Origin: Clostridia bacterium
GTDB taxonomy: Bacteria > Bacillota > Clostridia > Peptostreptococcales > Acidaminobacteraceae
DNA length: 64,000 bases
NCBI GenBank assembly: GCA_018399635.1
Contig: JAGYOH010000005.1
Span: 1 to 64,000 of the forward strand
Direction of reading: 5' to 3'
Position 1 is the stretch's first letter. Each line of letters begins with the position of its first letter. This document shows, piece after piece, positions 30,754-39,995 of this stretch. The position numbers and the translations under genes were made by a program. Below the pieces are notes generated by a model. It had not been told where the DNA came from, searched no databases, and saw only the letters and a list, made by a program, of their open reading frames with translations.

Positions 30754-33356
30754 CGGGTCTCCTTTTTCGTCAAGGCGATGAGTTCATCGAGGATGCGCAG
30801 GGCCTCCAGGGGGGTGGTCTCGTTGAGATTGATTCCCCGGAGGCTTTTGATCACTTCATCGGTGTAATCCCTGAAAAAACTCACCTGATAGTCCGGTATT
30901 TCAGCCTTGGGCAGTTTGGCGATATCGTTCTTCTCCAGCTTGTTGAGGATGCCCCGGGCATTCAGCACCACCTCCTGGGGGATGCCGGCCAGCCTGGCCA
31001 CTTGAATGCCGTAGCTTCTCGCGGCAAAGCCCGGCAGGATTTTTCTCAGGAAGATGATATCCTCGTCGAGTTCCTCCACGGTGATGTGGTAATTCTTGAC
31101 CCCTTCGATGACGCCTTCAAGCTCTGTGAGTTCATGGTAATGGGTGGCGAAGAGGGTCATGGGATTGAGATTGGCCTTTTTCGTCAGGTATTCCACCACG
31201 GCCCAGGCGATGGCCAGACCGTCATAGGTGCTGGTGCCCCGGCCGATTTCATCCAGGAGAACCAGGGATTTTGAATTGGCGTACTTGAGAATATTGGCGA
31301 GTTCACTCATCTCCACCATGAAGGTGCTCTGGCCCTGGCTCAGGTCGTCGGAGGCGCCTACCCGGGTGAAAATCCTGTCAAGGACCGGGGTCACCACTTT
31401 TTTCGCCGGCACGAAGGATCCCATCTGAGCCATCAGGGTGATGAGGGCCACCTGCCTCAGATAGGTGGATTTTCCCGCCATGTTGGGGCCGGTGATGATG
31501 CTGAGTTGGTGGTCTGCATTGTCCAGCAGGGTGTCATTGGGAATGAAATCCCCCTTGAGCAGCATTTTTTCAATGACCGGATGTCGACCCTCTTGAATCT
31601 CGATCGGCCCCTCCTGGTCAAAATACGGTCGGCAGTAATCGTGGTTTTGAGCCGCAAGGGCGAGGCTGATCAGGGCATCGACTTCAGACACGATCCGGCT
31701 GGCCTGTAGAAAACGATCCGCATGCCGGGTCAATTCTTCAATGAGTCCGGCGTAGATCTGATTTTCCAGATTGAGGACTTTTTCATGGGCCGAAAGGATT
31801 TCATTTTCCACATGCTTGAGTTCCTCGGTGATATATCGCTCGGCTCCGGCCAGGGTCTGCTTGCGGATATAGTTTTCAGGCACCATCTCCAGGTTGGATC
31901 TGGTCACTTCGATGTAATAACCGAAGACCCGGTTGTATTTGATTTTCAGATTCTTGATTCCGCTGGCTTCCCGTTCCCTGGTCTCGATCCCCAGTATCAC
32001 CTGCTTCGAATCCCTGATCAGGTTTCTGAGATAGCCGAGTTCTTCGTGGTAGGTCCCCTTGATGAAACCGCCGTCCTTCATCAGGGCCGGAGGTTCTTCC
32101 TCGATGGCGTCATGAATCAGGGCCGCCACCTCCTCCAGGGGATCCAGGGCAGCCTCGAGGGTCCTGAAGCTTTCCCCGGGGATGAGACCGAGGTTTTTCT
32201 TGATACGGGGCAATTCCAAGAGGGAGGACTTGAGAGCCATGAGATCCCGGGGCATCATGCTGGAATAGATCAGCTTGGAGACCAGCCGCTCGATGTCGTA
32301 GACGGCCTTGAGACTGGCCACAAGGTCATCGCGAAGCATGGCCTCCCTTATCAGGGCCTCCACCCGGTCCAGCCGCTCCTCGATGAGGACCCTATCCTTC
32401 AAGGGACGCATCATCCAGCTTTTCAAGGTCCTCTGTCCCATGGCCGTTTTCGTATGATCCAGGACCCAGAGGAGGGTTCCCTTCTTCTCCTGGGTCCGCA
32501 TGGTCTTGAAAAGCTCGAGATTGGTCAGGGTATTCTGATCCAGTATCAGATACTCGTCTTCCAGATTGATCTTAAGAGACCCGAAATGGGCCTTGACGAC
32601 CTTCTGGGTCTCCTTGATGTATTCGATCAGGGCCCCCAGGGCCTCCACCAGGCCGGAATCCTCGGGAATCCCCAGACCCAGCAGGCTGTTGACCTCGAAG
32701 GTTTCCAGAATTCGAGGCACATTGGCCTTCATTGAAAAATACTTCCGATTCAGGGGGGTGATCATGAAACCCTCTGTCTCAAAGGCCTTCAAAAGCCCTT
32801 TGGGAAGGCCTTCTTCCTGGATGAGCACTTCCTTGGGACTCAGTTTCAAAACCTCTCCAAGGACCTCCTCCACCGCCCTGGGGCCACTGAAGGTCATGCC
32901 TCGGATCTCGAAGGTCGAAATGTCGGCATAGACCACCGCCCCCTTGTCCGCCATCAGATGGCAGGCGAGAATGTAGCTGTGTCCCTGGTCAGTGAGCATT
33001 TCAGGATCCGTCAGGGTCCCCGGGGTGATCAACTTCACCACTTCCCGCTTCACCAGGCCCTTGGCGGTTTTGGGATCCTCTCTCTGCTCACAGATGGCCA
33101 CGCGATAACCCTTGCCCACGAGTTTGGCGATATAACCCTGAACGGAATGATATGGCACCCCGCACAGCGGCGCCCTTTCTTCCAGACCCGCATTGCGTCC
33201 CGTCAGGGTCAGTTCGAGTTCTCTGGCGGCGGTGACGGCGTCCTCAAAAAACATCTCATAGAAATCTCCAAGCCGATACATCAGGATATAGTCCTGATAT
33301 TGGTTTTTGATTTCAAAATACTGCTGCATCATGGGAGTCAGCTGACTTTTATCCAA
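30750..33356 (-). CDS. mutS: DNA mismatch repair protein MutS
   Basis: MutS recognises mismatches and small loops. The 868-residue protein is full length. The mismatch-binding motif is LGDFYEMFFEDA (about 30-41, the FxE element as FYE). The ATPase has Walker A GPNMAGKST (about 620), SDDLSQGQSTFMVEM (signature), and Walker B LVLLDEIGRGTSTYDG. The start is a TTG at 33356 behind GAGGTGG on the minus strand; the next ATG is eight codons in. A TATAAT lies just upstream, after the miaB terminator, so mutS probably has its own promoter. It forms an operon with mutL, miaA and hfq. Confidence 0.98.
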   Translation of the reverse strand: MDKSQLTPMMQQYFEIKNQYQDYILMYRLGDFYEMFFEDAVTAARELELTLTGRNAGLEERAPLCGVPYHSVQGYIAKLVGKGYRVAICEQREDPKTAKGLVKREVVKLITPGTLTDPEMLTDQGHSYILACHLMADKGAVVYADISTFEIRGMTFSGPRAVEEVLGEVLKLSPKEVLIQEEGLPKGLLKAFETEGFMITPLNRKYFSMKANVPRILETFEVNSLLGLGIPEDSGLVEALGALIEYIKETQKVVKAHFGSLKINLEDEYLILDQNTLTNLELFKTMRTQEKKGTLLWVLDHTKTAMGQRTLKSWMMRPLKDRVLIEERLDRVEALIREAMLRDDLVASLKAVYDIERLVSKLIYSSMMPRDLMALKSSLLELPRIKKNLGLIPGESFRTLEAALDPLEEVAALIHDAIEEEPPALMKDGGFIKGTYHEELGYLRNLIRDSKQVILGIETREREASGIKNLKIKYNRVFGYYIEVTRSNLEMVPENYIRKQTLAGAERYITEELKHVENEILSAHEKVLNLENQIYAGLIEELTRHADRFLQASRIVSEVDALISLALAAQNHDYCRPYFDQEGPIEIQEGRHPVIEKMLLKGDFIPNDTLLDNADHQLSIITGPNMAGKSTYLRQVALITLMAQMGSFVPAKKVVTPVLDRIFTRVGASDDLSQGQSTFMVEMSELANILKYANSKSLVLLDEIGRGTSTYDGLAIAWAVVEYLTKKANLNPMTLFATHYHELTELEGVIEGVKNYHITVEELDEDIIFLRKILPGFAARSYGIQVARLAGIPQEVVLNARGILNKLEKNDIAKLPKAEIPDYQVSFFRDYTDEVIKSLRGINLNETTPLEALRILDELIALTKKETR

Positions 33357-33390
33357 TCCTTACCACCTCTTTTGTCTAGAAAAATTATAA

Positions 33391-33417
33391 CAAAAAAACC
33401 CTGTAGACAACAGGGTC
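33391..33417 (-). terminator. Intrinsic terminator of miaB
   Basis: On the minus strand ACCCTGT, loop TGTCT, ACAGGGT followed by TTTTTTT; it separates miaB from mutS. Confidence 0.85.
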
Positions 33418-34846
33418 AAATCATGCGGCCTTCCAGGGAGAATTTCCTGGCCCTGGTGGCTTCCAGGGTGACGGTTCCGCCAATCAGAGTCTTGTCCCCC
33501 TTGAAGGTCATGATATGGTTTTCCCGGGTCCTTCCGGTGAGAAGGCCCTGGTCTTCATCCTTGAACCCTTCCACCAGGACCTCGTAGGTCCTGCCGGTGC
33601 GGCGGCTGTTTTTACGGATGACCTCCTCGTTGAGGACCGCGAGCATTCTTTCAAATCGCTGGTGCTTGAGTTTTTCAGGGATCTGGTCCGGGTAGTCCGC
33701 CGCCGGGGTCCCGGTCCTGGGGGAATAGAGATAGGTGAAGGCCGAGTCGAACTGCACCCGCTTGATCAGGTCGATGAGGGCATCGACGTCCGCTTCGGTC
33801 TCTCCGGGAAATCCCACGATGATGTCGGTGGTCAGTCCGATTCCCGGAATCCTCTGTCTGAGCTTGTCCACGATGCCGAGGTATTTTTCAACGGTATAGC
33901 CGCGATTCATCCGTTTGAGCAGGTCGTTCGACCCGGCTTGTATGGGGAGGTGGAGGGATTCCACCACCTTGGGATTGCGTTGAATCTCATCGATGAGCTC
34001 ATCGCCGAGATCCCTGGGATTGGAGGTCATGAAGCGCAGCCTCTCGATTCCCGGCACCTGGCTGACATCGTGGAGCAGGTCCTTGAATCGGTAGTCCGAG
34101 GCGAAGTTTTTGCCGTAGGAGTTGACGTTCTGACCTAACAGGGTGATTTCCTTGACCCCGTCCCGGGCCAGCCGGGTCACCTCCTCGATGATGTGTTCCC
34201 TGAGTCTCGACCGTTCCCGGCCCCGGGTGTAGGGGACGATGCAGTAGGTGCAGAAATTGTTGCAGCCGTACATGATATTGACATAGGCCTTGAGGTCGAG
34301 CTTCCGCTCGTAGGGAAGGCCCTCAATCACCAGACCCTCGATATCCCATACCTCGTAGTGCCTGCTGCGGGTCCTGAGGATCTCGTGAAGGTATCGGGGC
34401 AGCATGTGAAGGTTGTGGGTGCCGAAGACAAGATCCACATGGGGATATTTTTTTGTGAGGGTCTCCACCACCTGGGGCTGCTGCATCATGCACCCGCTGA
34501 CGGCGAGAATCATGTCCGGTCGGCTCTTCTTCAAGTGCTTCATATGGCCGAGATTGCCGTAGACCCTGAGCTCCGCATTTTCTCTGACGGCACAGGTGTT
34601 GAACAGAATGAAATCGGCCTTGACGGCCTCCTCCACCCTCTTGTAGCCCATGAAACGCATCAAGGCGTTGATCTTCTCTGAATCATGCTCGTTCATCTGG
34701 CAGCCGTAGGTGACGGTCATATGGGTCCTTCTTGAACCGGTGGCTTCAAAATGGGCGTCGTTCATGGCCTTGACCGCCTGAATCACCTCGTCGTTTTCAG
34801 TAAAGGCCTCCTTGAGCTGAATGATGTGATGCCTGTTTTTTTCCAT
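33416..34846 (-). CDS. miaB: tRNA-2-methylthio-N6-dimethylallyladenosine synthase
   Basis: MiaB adds the methylthio group to i6A37 of tRNA by radical-SAM chemistry. The 476-residue protein has the UPF0004 domain with TYGCQMNEHDSEK (diagnostic of MiaB), NTCAVRENAE and VSGCMMQQ. The radical-SAM motif is CNNFCTYCIVPYTRG, and a TRAM domain closes the protein. The N-terminal extension of about 40 residues before TYGCQMN is usual in Clostridia. GAGGAG serves the ATG at 34846. It has its own promoter and a terminator. A second family member, RimO, is encoded at 12627. Confidence 0.98.
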   Translation of the reverse strand: MEKNRHHIIQLKEAFTENDEVIQAVKAMNDAHFEATGSRRTHMTVTYGCQMNEHDSEKINALMRFMGYKRVEEAVKADFILFNTCAVRENAELRVYGNLGHMKHLKKSRPDMILAVSGCMMQQPQVVETLTKKYPHVDLVFGTHNLHMLPRYLHEILRTRSRHYEVWDIEGLVIEGLPYERKLDLKAYVNIMYGCNNFCTYCIVPYTRGRERSRLREHIIEEVTRLARDGVKEITLLGQNVNSYGKNFASDYRFKDLLHDVSQVPGIERLRFMTSNPRDLGDELIDEIQRNPKVVESLHLPIQAGSNDLLKRMNRGYTVEKYLGIVDKLRQRIPGIGLTTDIIVGFPGETEADVDALIDLIKRVQFDSAFTYLYSPRTGTPAADYPDQIPEKLKHQRFERMLAVLNEEVIRKNSRRTGRTYEVLVEGFKDEDQGLLTGRTRENHIMTFKGDKTLIGGTVTLEATRARKFSLEGRMI

Positions 34847-34882
34847 GAATCTTTTCTCCTCACTTTGTATTGCATGGCCTTA

Positions 34883-34910
34883 ATTATACCAAGTCGGCAA
34901 AAAAAGTCAA
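34883..34910 (-). promoter_or_regulatory. Sigma-A promoter of miaB
   Basis: Minus strand TTGACT (34910-34905), a 16-nt spacer and TATAAT (34888-34883). Confidence 0.8.
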
Positions 34911-34935
34911 AGTTCTTGAAAACCGCCTGCCGGCT

Positions 34936-34951
34936 GGATTGAATTCAATCC
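34936..34951. promoter_or_regulatory. 16-bp perfect palindrome over the antiporter -35 box
   Basis: GGATTGAATTCAATCC is self-complementary over all 16 bases and covers the -35 box. It may be a repressor site in addition to the riboswitch, or chance. Confidence 0.4.
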
Positions 34952-34967
34952 CCGCCTGTGATATGAT
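34939..34967 (+). promoter_or_regulatory. Sigma-A promoter of the riboswitch-antiporter unit
   Basis: TTGAAT (34939-34944), a 17-nt spacer, TATGAT (34962-34967) with the extended TG at 34959-34960. The transcript would start at about 34974, immediately before the riboswitch aptamer. Confidence 0.8.
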
Positions 34968-34977
34968 TTTCCTGACC

Positions 34978-35071
34978 GGGAATGAAGTACTCCCCTAGCC
35001 GAGGCTAAAACCGCTCACCAAAGAGCTGATGACTTCTGTGAGGACATTCGCAGACCCGTTGGCTCTATTTT
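34978..35071 (+). promoter_or_regulatory. Fluoride riboswitch (crcB motif) with overlapping terminator
   Basis: The aptamer starts with hairpin GGGA/TCCC (34978-34994) whose loop holds GAAGT (34984-34988). A variable hairpin (TAGC, CGAG, GCTA, 34996-35007) follows. Then comes AAAACCGCTC, a loop, and GAGCTGATGACTTCTG, which is the conserved core of the crcB class. GCTC (35013-35016) pairs with GAGC (35023-35026), and ACTTC (35032-35036) pairs with the GAAGT loop as the pseudoknot that builds the fluoride site. AGAGC (35022-35026) can instead pair with GCTCT (35062-35066) around TCTGTG/CGCAGA, ahead of ATTTT. This alternative would be a terminator that fluoride binding prevents. Confidence 0.88.
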
Positions 35072-35091
35072 AATTATAAAGGATGATTTGC

Positions 35092-36288
35092 ATGCTCCTG
35101 AGTCTGGCCCTGATCCTGATGACCGGCTTTTCCCTCAGTGGAATTTTCAACCGCTTGAGAATCCCGGGTCTTCTGGGAATGATTCTCACCGGCATGGTCC
35201 TGGGTCCCTATGCCCTGGATCTGATTTCAACGGATATTCTGAATATTTCCATCGAACTGCGACAGATCTCCCTCATTGTCATCCTGACCCGGGCCGGTCT
35301 CTCCATCGATCTGGAGGATCTTCGCCGGGTGGGACGTCCCGCAGTCCTCATGAGTTTCGTCCCGGCGACTTTGGAGATTCTGGCCATCACCCTCATCGCC
35401 CCCCTCTTCTTTCCCGTGACCCGGATTGAAGCCGCCCTCATGGGCACCGTCGTCGCCGCCGTCTCTCCGGCGGTGGTGGTCCCCCGGATGCTGCATCTCA
35501 TGGACACCGGCTACGGCAGGGCCAGGCGGATCCCCCACCTGATCATGGCCAGTGCTTCACTGGATGACATCTACGTGATCATCCTCTTCGCCGCCTTCAT
35601 GGAAATGGCCCTGGGCCATGGCTTCTCCCCGGCCAGTCTCCTTCAGGTGCCCCTGGCCATCATTCTGGGCCTGATCCTGGGAATTCTGGCCGGACTGGTC
35701 CTGGTCCAGCTCTTCAAAAGGCTCCATATGCGGGACACCATCAAGGTCTTCATCACCCTGAGCTTCGCCTTCATCCTGGTGACCCTCGAGGGCACCCTCA
35801 AACCCTATGTCCCGGTTTCCGGCCTTCTGGCGGTCATGACCCTGGGCGCCACGATCCTGCGCTTCTACCGCAATCTGGCCATGCGTCTCCTCGGCAAGTT
35901 TTCTAAAGTCTGGGTGGGGGCGGAAATCATGCTCTTCGTCCTGGTGGGCGCCGCCGTCAATATCACCTATCTGAAGGGAAGCAGTTTGAGCGCCCTGGCC
36001 CTGATCCTTCTCGCCCTGGCCTTCAGAATCCTCGGCGTCTATCTCAGTCTTGTGAAAACCCCCTTGAAGGGCAGGGAGCGGCTCTTCTGTGCCCTGGCCT
36101 ATCTCCCCAAGGCCACGGTGCAGGCCGCCATCGGGGGAATCCCCCTGGCCGCCGGTATTCCGGGGGGTGAAATCATTCTCACTGTAGCGGTTCTTTCCAT
36201 TCTGGTCACCGCTCCCATAGGGGCCTTCGGCATTGACCGGGGACATGAAAAACTGCTGGTCCAGGAGAAAATCCCTCTCCCTGAATGA
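35092..36288 (+). CDS. Cation/proton antiporter of the CPA superfamily under fluoride riboswitch control
   Basis: The 398-residue protein has about 11-13 hydrophobic helices and the pattern of CPA-type Na+/H+ or K+/H+ exchangers: SGIFNRLRIPGLLGMILTG at the first helices, LIVILTRAGLSIDLEDLRR, and MASASLDDIYVIILF with the paired aspartates expected in the ion path. No CrcB or CLC-F signature is present. The start is taken as the ATG at 35092, 9 nt after AAAGGA; the ATG at 35083 is too close to that SD. Fluoride riboswitches are known to control some Na+/H+ antiporter genes as well as the channel genes crcB and eriC. The protein is therefore likely to help survive fluoride, directly or by correcting pH or ion balance. 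Confidence 0.9.
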   Translation: MLLSLALILMTGFSLSGIFNRLRIPGLLGMILTGMVLGPYALDLISTDILNISIELRQISLIVILTRAGLSIDLEDLRRVGRPAVLMSFVPATLEILAITLIAPLFFPVTRIEAALMGTVVAAVSPAVVVPRMLHLMDTGYGRARRIPHLIMASASLDDIYVIILFAAFMEMALGHGFSPASLLQVPLAIILGLILGILAGLVLVQLFKRLHMRDTIKVFITLSFAFILVTLEGTLKPYVPVSGLLAVMTLGATILRFYRNLAMRLLGKFSKVWVGAEIMLFVLVGAAVNITYLKGSSLSALALILLALAFRILGVYLSLVKTPLKGRERLFCALAYLPKATVQAAIGGIPLAAGIPGGEIILTVAVLSILVTAPIGAFGIDRGHEKLLVQEKIPLPE

Positions 36289-36409
36289 TCAGAATACGGG
36301 CAGGTTTTGCATCAAAAAGTTCAAATTCTGTATACAATGTGATATGATTACCCTGTAGCAAGCCTGAGTTGAAAGACGGGTCATCACCACTATTAAAGGA
36401 GGTCACAAC

Positions 36410-37603
36410 ATGCAACTGTCAAATCGAATTGTTTCGATGCAAGCGTCTCCCATCAGAAAACTGGTTCCTATTGCCGACAAGGCCAAAAAATCAGGTAAAA
36501 AGGTGTATCATTTGAATATCGGACAACCCGATATTGAAACGCCGAAGGTCTTCTTTGACGCCCTGAAGCATTTTGATGAAAAGGTACTGGCCTACTCATC
36601 TTCCCATGGGGATCAGGAATTGATCCAGGCCATGGTGGACTACTATAAGAAGTACGATATCGAGTATGAAAAAAGCGACATCATCATCACCAACGGCGGG
36701 AGCGAGGCCCTGCTCTTCGCCATCATCGCCGTTGCCGATCCCGAGGATGAAATCCTCGTGCCCGAGCCCTTCTACACCAACTACAATGGTTTCAGTGTTC
36801 CCGTGGGCGTCACCGTCAAGCCCATCACCACCTCTCCCCTGGACGGATTCCGGCTGCCCTCCAAGGAAGCCCTCGAAAAGGTGATCACCCCCAGAACCCG
36901 GGCGATTCTACTCTCCAATCCCGGCAATCCCACCGGTGTGGTCTACACCAGGGAAGAAATCCAGCTCATTGCGGATATCGCGAAGGCCCATGATCTCTTC
37001 GTCATCGCCGATGAGGTCTACCGCGAATTCATCTATGGGGATTTTGAATACACCAGTTTCGGTACCGTGAAGGAAATCCAGGACCACGTGATCATCATCG
37101 ATTCCATCTCCAAGCGATACAGTGCCTGTGGCGCCCGCATCGGTTCCATCGCCTCAAAAAACAAGGCACTCATGGCCAATGTCATGAAGCTTGCCCAGAG
37201 CCGTCTGTGTGTCCCCACCATCGAACAGGTGGGTGCCAAGGAGCTTTACAAGGTTGATCCCAGCTATTTCAAGGGTGTCAATGACGAATACCGCAAGCGG
37301 AGAGATCTGGTCTTCAAACTGCTCAGAGAAATCCCCGGCGTCATCGTCGAGGAGCCCAAGGGTGCCTTCTACATGGTGGTGAAGCTGCCCGTGGATGATG
37401 CAGAGAAATTCGTCATCTGGATGCTGGAGGAATTCAGCTACAAGGAAGCCACTGTGATGATGGCCCCCGCTGAAGGCTTCTATGCCACCCCGGGTCTCGG
37501 CGTGGATGAAGTCCGGATCGCCTATGTCCTCAATGAAGATGATCTGACCGCCGCCATGGAAATCCTCAAGCTCGGCCTCGAGGCCTATCCCGGCAAAAAA
37601 TAG
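36410..37603 (+). CDS. Pyridoxal phosphate-dependent aminotransferase (class I/II, aspartate aminotransferase-like)
   Basis: The 397-residue protein is a fold-type I aminotransferase. It has the substrate-side NIGQPDIETP, the cofactor segments TNGGSEALLF, LSNPGNPTGVVYT and VIADEVYREFIY, and the PLP-binding Lys in DSISKRYSACGARIG (about residue 236). Near the C-terminus the carboxylate-binding Arg appears in DEVRIAYVL. An aspartate or similar amino donor is likely, but specificity cannot be fixed. AAAGGAGGTCAC precedes the ATG at 36410. A promoter is likely at TTCAAA-N17-TATGAT (about 36318-36346), with an extended TG. It appears to be a single-gene unit ending at a bidirectional terminator. 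Confidence 0.93.
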   Translation: MQLSNRIVSMQASPIRKLVPIADKAKKSGKKVYHLNIGQPDIETPKVFFDALKHFDEKVLAYSSSHGDQELIQAMVDYYKKYDIEYEKSDIIITNGGSEALLFAIIAVADPEDEILVPEPFYTNYNGFSVPVGVTVKPITTSPLDGFRLPSKEALEKVITPRTRAILLSNPGNPTGVVYTREEIQLIADIAKAHDLFVIADEVYREFIYGDFEYTSFGTVKEIQDHVIIIDSISKRYSACGARIGSIASKNKALMANVMKLAQSRLCVPTIEQVGAKELYKVDPSYFKGVNDEYRKRRDLVFKLLREIPGVIVEEPKGAFYMVVKLPVDDAEKFVIWMLEEFSYKEATVMMAPAEGFYATPGLGVDEVRIAYVLNEDDLTAAMEILKLGLEAYPGKK

Positions 37604-37627
37604 TTTTCCCCGTTCAATCAACCCATC

Positions 37628-37657
37628 AAAAAGGGCCACTCATCAGAGTGGCCCTTT
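37628..37657. terminator. Bidirectional terminator between the aminotransferase and ispH/rpsA genes
   Basis: AAAGGGCCACTC pairs with GAGTGGCCCTTT over ATCA; the minus strand carries the better T run (TTTTT). Confidence 0.9.
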
Positions 37658-37674
37658 GTATTGGTCGGTGATGC

Positions 37675-39966
37675 TTATTTGGTTTCTTCTTCCTCAGCGG
37701 CTTCTTCCACTGCCGCTTCAGGAGCGGCTTCTGCCTCTTCTACTTCAGGAGCGGCCTCTGCCACTGCCGCTTCAGGAGCGGCTTCTTCCACTGCTGCTTC
37801 AGGCGCGGCTTCTACCTCTGCCTCTTTGGCGGCTTTTTCTTCCTTGGCCGCTTTCTTGGCGGCCTTCTTGGCTTCCTTGGCTTCCTCGGCTTCTGCTTCA
37901 GCCAGGGCGGCATCAAAGGCGTCAAAGGCTTCGTCTGCAAAGGCGCTCATAGGCTCTTTTTCTTCCTTGAGTTCCTCAAGAACTTTTTCAACAGGATCTT
38001 TTTCAGGTTTTTTCCTGGGTTTTTCCACGCGAGCCTCTGGCTTTTTCGGTGCTTCCTTGGGCTTCATGGTCAGTTTGATGCGGTTGTCCTCGGTGTTGAT
38101 TTCGAGAATCCTCACCTTGACGGTTTCTCCGACCTTCAGCAGATCAGAGGGTTTTTCAACCCGCTCCACCGCAATCTGGGAAACGTGGACCAGGCCTTCG
38201 AGACCCGGTTCGAGTTCGACAAAGGCTCCAAAATCCGTCAGACCCGTGATGGTGCCGTCGTATTCATTCTCAAGGGTGTACTTTTCAGCCACCACTTTCC
38301 AAGGATTTTCCATCATCTGTTTGATGCTCAGGGAAACCTTGTTGTCCTCCCGATTCAGATCCAGAATCTTGACGTCGATTTCCTGGTTCTTCTTGAGGAC
38401 ATCCTGGGGTTTGTTGACCTTGCCCCATGAAATCTCTGAAACATGCAGCAGGCCGTCCACACCACCGAGGTCCACGAAGGCCCCGAAATCCGTAAATCGT
38501 CGGACGATTCCCTTGACCACGGCGCCCACCTCGAGATTTTCCCAGGCTTTCTCCACCGTCGCCTTGATCTCTCTTTGCAGCACGTTCTTTCTGGAAAAAA
38601 CGGCCTTGTTTTTTCTGCGGTTGAGTTCAATGACCTCTACTTGAAGTTCCTGACCCGCGAAGGCGGCCAGGTTTTCGATATAGCGGACGTCGACGTGGGA
38701 AGCCGGGATGAATCCCTTGATCTGCTCGTAGTAAGCCGTCAGACCACCCTTCACTTCCTTGTTGACCTTGACTGTAACGGTTTCCTTGTCGTTGAATTTT
38801 TCTTCAAGTTCATCCCACTTCTGCTTCTGTGCGATGCGCTTGATGGAAAGCAGGACGTTGCCCTCCCCGTTGTCCTTCTTGATGACCACGGCTTCGATGG
38901 TTTGATTCACCTCATATTCCGTATTTAAGTCGAGATCTTCCGCGTCACTGATTTCTTCTCTTGGGATAATGCCGTCGGCCTTGTAGCCGATGTTGACGAT
39001 CAGCTCGTCCTTTGAAATCAAGACAATCTTTCCCTCGACGCTTTTGCCGGTCCTCGGAACATTGTAATTCTCATCAAACTGTTCCATTAATTCATTCATT
39101 TCAGAATTATCATTCATTAGTATTCCCTCACCTTCAATTTCCAATTTTCTCACGACGGCATCGATGATCCAATCCGGAGTCGATGCACCAGCCGTTATTC
39201 CTATCTTATCATATTTTTTTAAATCTTTCATTAAAAATTCATCCTGGGTTTCAATGTGTAGGGCATTTTTGCCGTTTTTGCGGGCGATTTCGAATAATTT
39301 TTTCGTATTCGAGGAATGCTTGCCCCCGATGACGATCATGAGATCGACGGTTTTTGCCAGGGCCAGGGCGGCCTCTTGTCTTGAAGCGGTGGCCCTGCAG
39401 ATGGTATTGTAGACCTCCACCTCGACGCCCCTCTCTGTCAGGGCCTGGATGATCCGGTCCAGACGGTCCTTGATGAGGGTGGTCTGGGCCACCACCACCA
39501 CCCGGGATTCAAGTGAAAGTCCTTGCAGATCACCGGCTTCCTCCACCACGGTCCCCCTTCCCCCGGACCAGCCCTTGACGGCGATGATCTCCGGGTGGGA
39601 GGGGTCGCCCACGATGAGGATCTGATGGTTTTCCCGGGCGTGTCTCTGGACGATTTCATGCACCTTTTTCACATAGGGGCAGGTGGCGTCGGTGTAAAAA
39701 ATAAGCTTCTCTTCAAAAGCCGCGTAGATTTCCGGTGGAACCCCGTGGGAGCGGATCAGGACATGGTCCTTTTCCCTCAATTCCTCAAGGGTCGTCACCG
39801 AGCGGATATCCTCCTTCTCCAGTCCTTCGATGACCTGGGGATTGTGGATCAGGGGGCCGAAGGTGAAAAGGGGTTTGTCAATGGAGGCCTTGGTCTTTCG
39901 GGCCATTTCCATGGCCAGTTTGACGCCGAAACAGAAGCCGGCCTCCCTGGCCAGATAGATTTTCAT
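37675..39966 (-). CDS. ispH: Fusion of 4-hydroxy-3-methylbut-2-enyl diphosphate reductase (IspH) and ribosomal protein S1
   Basis: The 763-residue protein has IspH at residues 1 to about 280, the last step of the MEP pathway giving IPP and DMAPP. The three cluster cysteines are in [18 protein letters not shown] and [11 protein letters not shown]. Four S1 RNA-binding domains follow (about 300-660; the last two are marked by [24 protein letters not shown] and [24 protein letters not shown]). A long Ala/Glu/Lys tail ends in four to five 9-residue units of the APEAAVEEA type. This fusion is known in Clostridia. The true start is the ATG at 39966, with AGAGGGTGG upstream. The longer open frame to 40107 overlaps plsC and lacks an SD. 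It is the last gene of the cmk-plsC-ispH unit. Confidence 0.97.
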   Translation of the reverse strand: MKIYLAREAGFCFGVKLAMEMARKTKASIDKPLFTFGPLIHNPQVIEGLEKEDIRSVTTLEELREKDHVLIRSHGVPPEIYAAFEEKLIFYTDATCPYVKKVHEIVQRHARENHQILIVGDPSHPEIIAVKGWSGGRGTVVEEAGDLQGLSLESRVVVVAQTTLIKDRLDRIIQALTERGVEVEVYNTICRATASRQEAALALAKTVDLMIVIGGKHSSNTKKLFEIARKNGKNALHIETQDEFLMKDLKKYDKIGITAGASTPDWIIDAVVRKLEIEGEGILMNDNSEMNELMEQFDENYNVPRTGKSVEGKIVLISKDELIVNIGYKADGIIPREEISDAEDLDLNTEYEVNQTIEAVVIKKDNGEGNVLLSIKRIAQKQKWDELEEKFNDKETVTVKVNKEVKGGLTAYYEQIKGFIPASHVDVRYIENLAAFAGQELQVEVIELNRRKNKAVFSRKNVLQREIKATVEKAWENLEVGAVVKGIVRRFTDFGAFVDLGGVDGLLHVSEISWGKVNKPQDVLKKNQEIDVKILDLNREDNKVSLSIKQMMENPWKVVAEKYTLENEYDGTITGLTDFGAFVELEPGLEGLVHVSQIAVERVEKPSDLLKVGETVKVRILEINTEDNRIKLTMKPKEAPKKPEARVEKPRKKPEKDPVEKVLEELKEEKEPMSAFADEAFDAFDAALAEAEAEEAKEAKKAAKKAAKEEKAAKEAEVEAAPEAAVEEAAPEAAVAEAAPEVEEAEAAPEAAVEEAAEEEETK
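37697..37831 (-). repeat. 27-bp coding minisatellite in the tail of IspH-S1, about five units
   Basis: Units start at 37697, 37724, 37751, 37778 and 37805, each opening with GCGGC and differing by a few bases. The 27-nt length keeps the frame and codes for 9-residue Ala/Pro/Glu/Val repeats, so copy number may vary between strains without breaking the gene. Confidence 0.85.
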
Positions 39967-39995
39967 CGGTTCAGAACCACCCTCTCTTGAACTTC

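Noticed and set aside
31722-32735. 337-codon plus-strand frame opposite mutS
   Set aside because: Antisense to a complete MutS with all motifs; no recognisable family.
35013-35040. CTGATGA in the antiporter leader as part of a hammerhead ribozyme
   Set aside because: The required GAAA and stem arrangement are absent, while the fluoride riboswitch fold explains the sequence.
37656-38644. Long plus-strand open frames rich in Ser/Ala/Leu opposite the ispH/rpsA gene
   Set aside because: They are mirror images of the Ala/Glu-rich tail and S1 domains on the minus strand, have no SD, and show repeats only because the true gene does.
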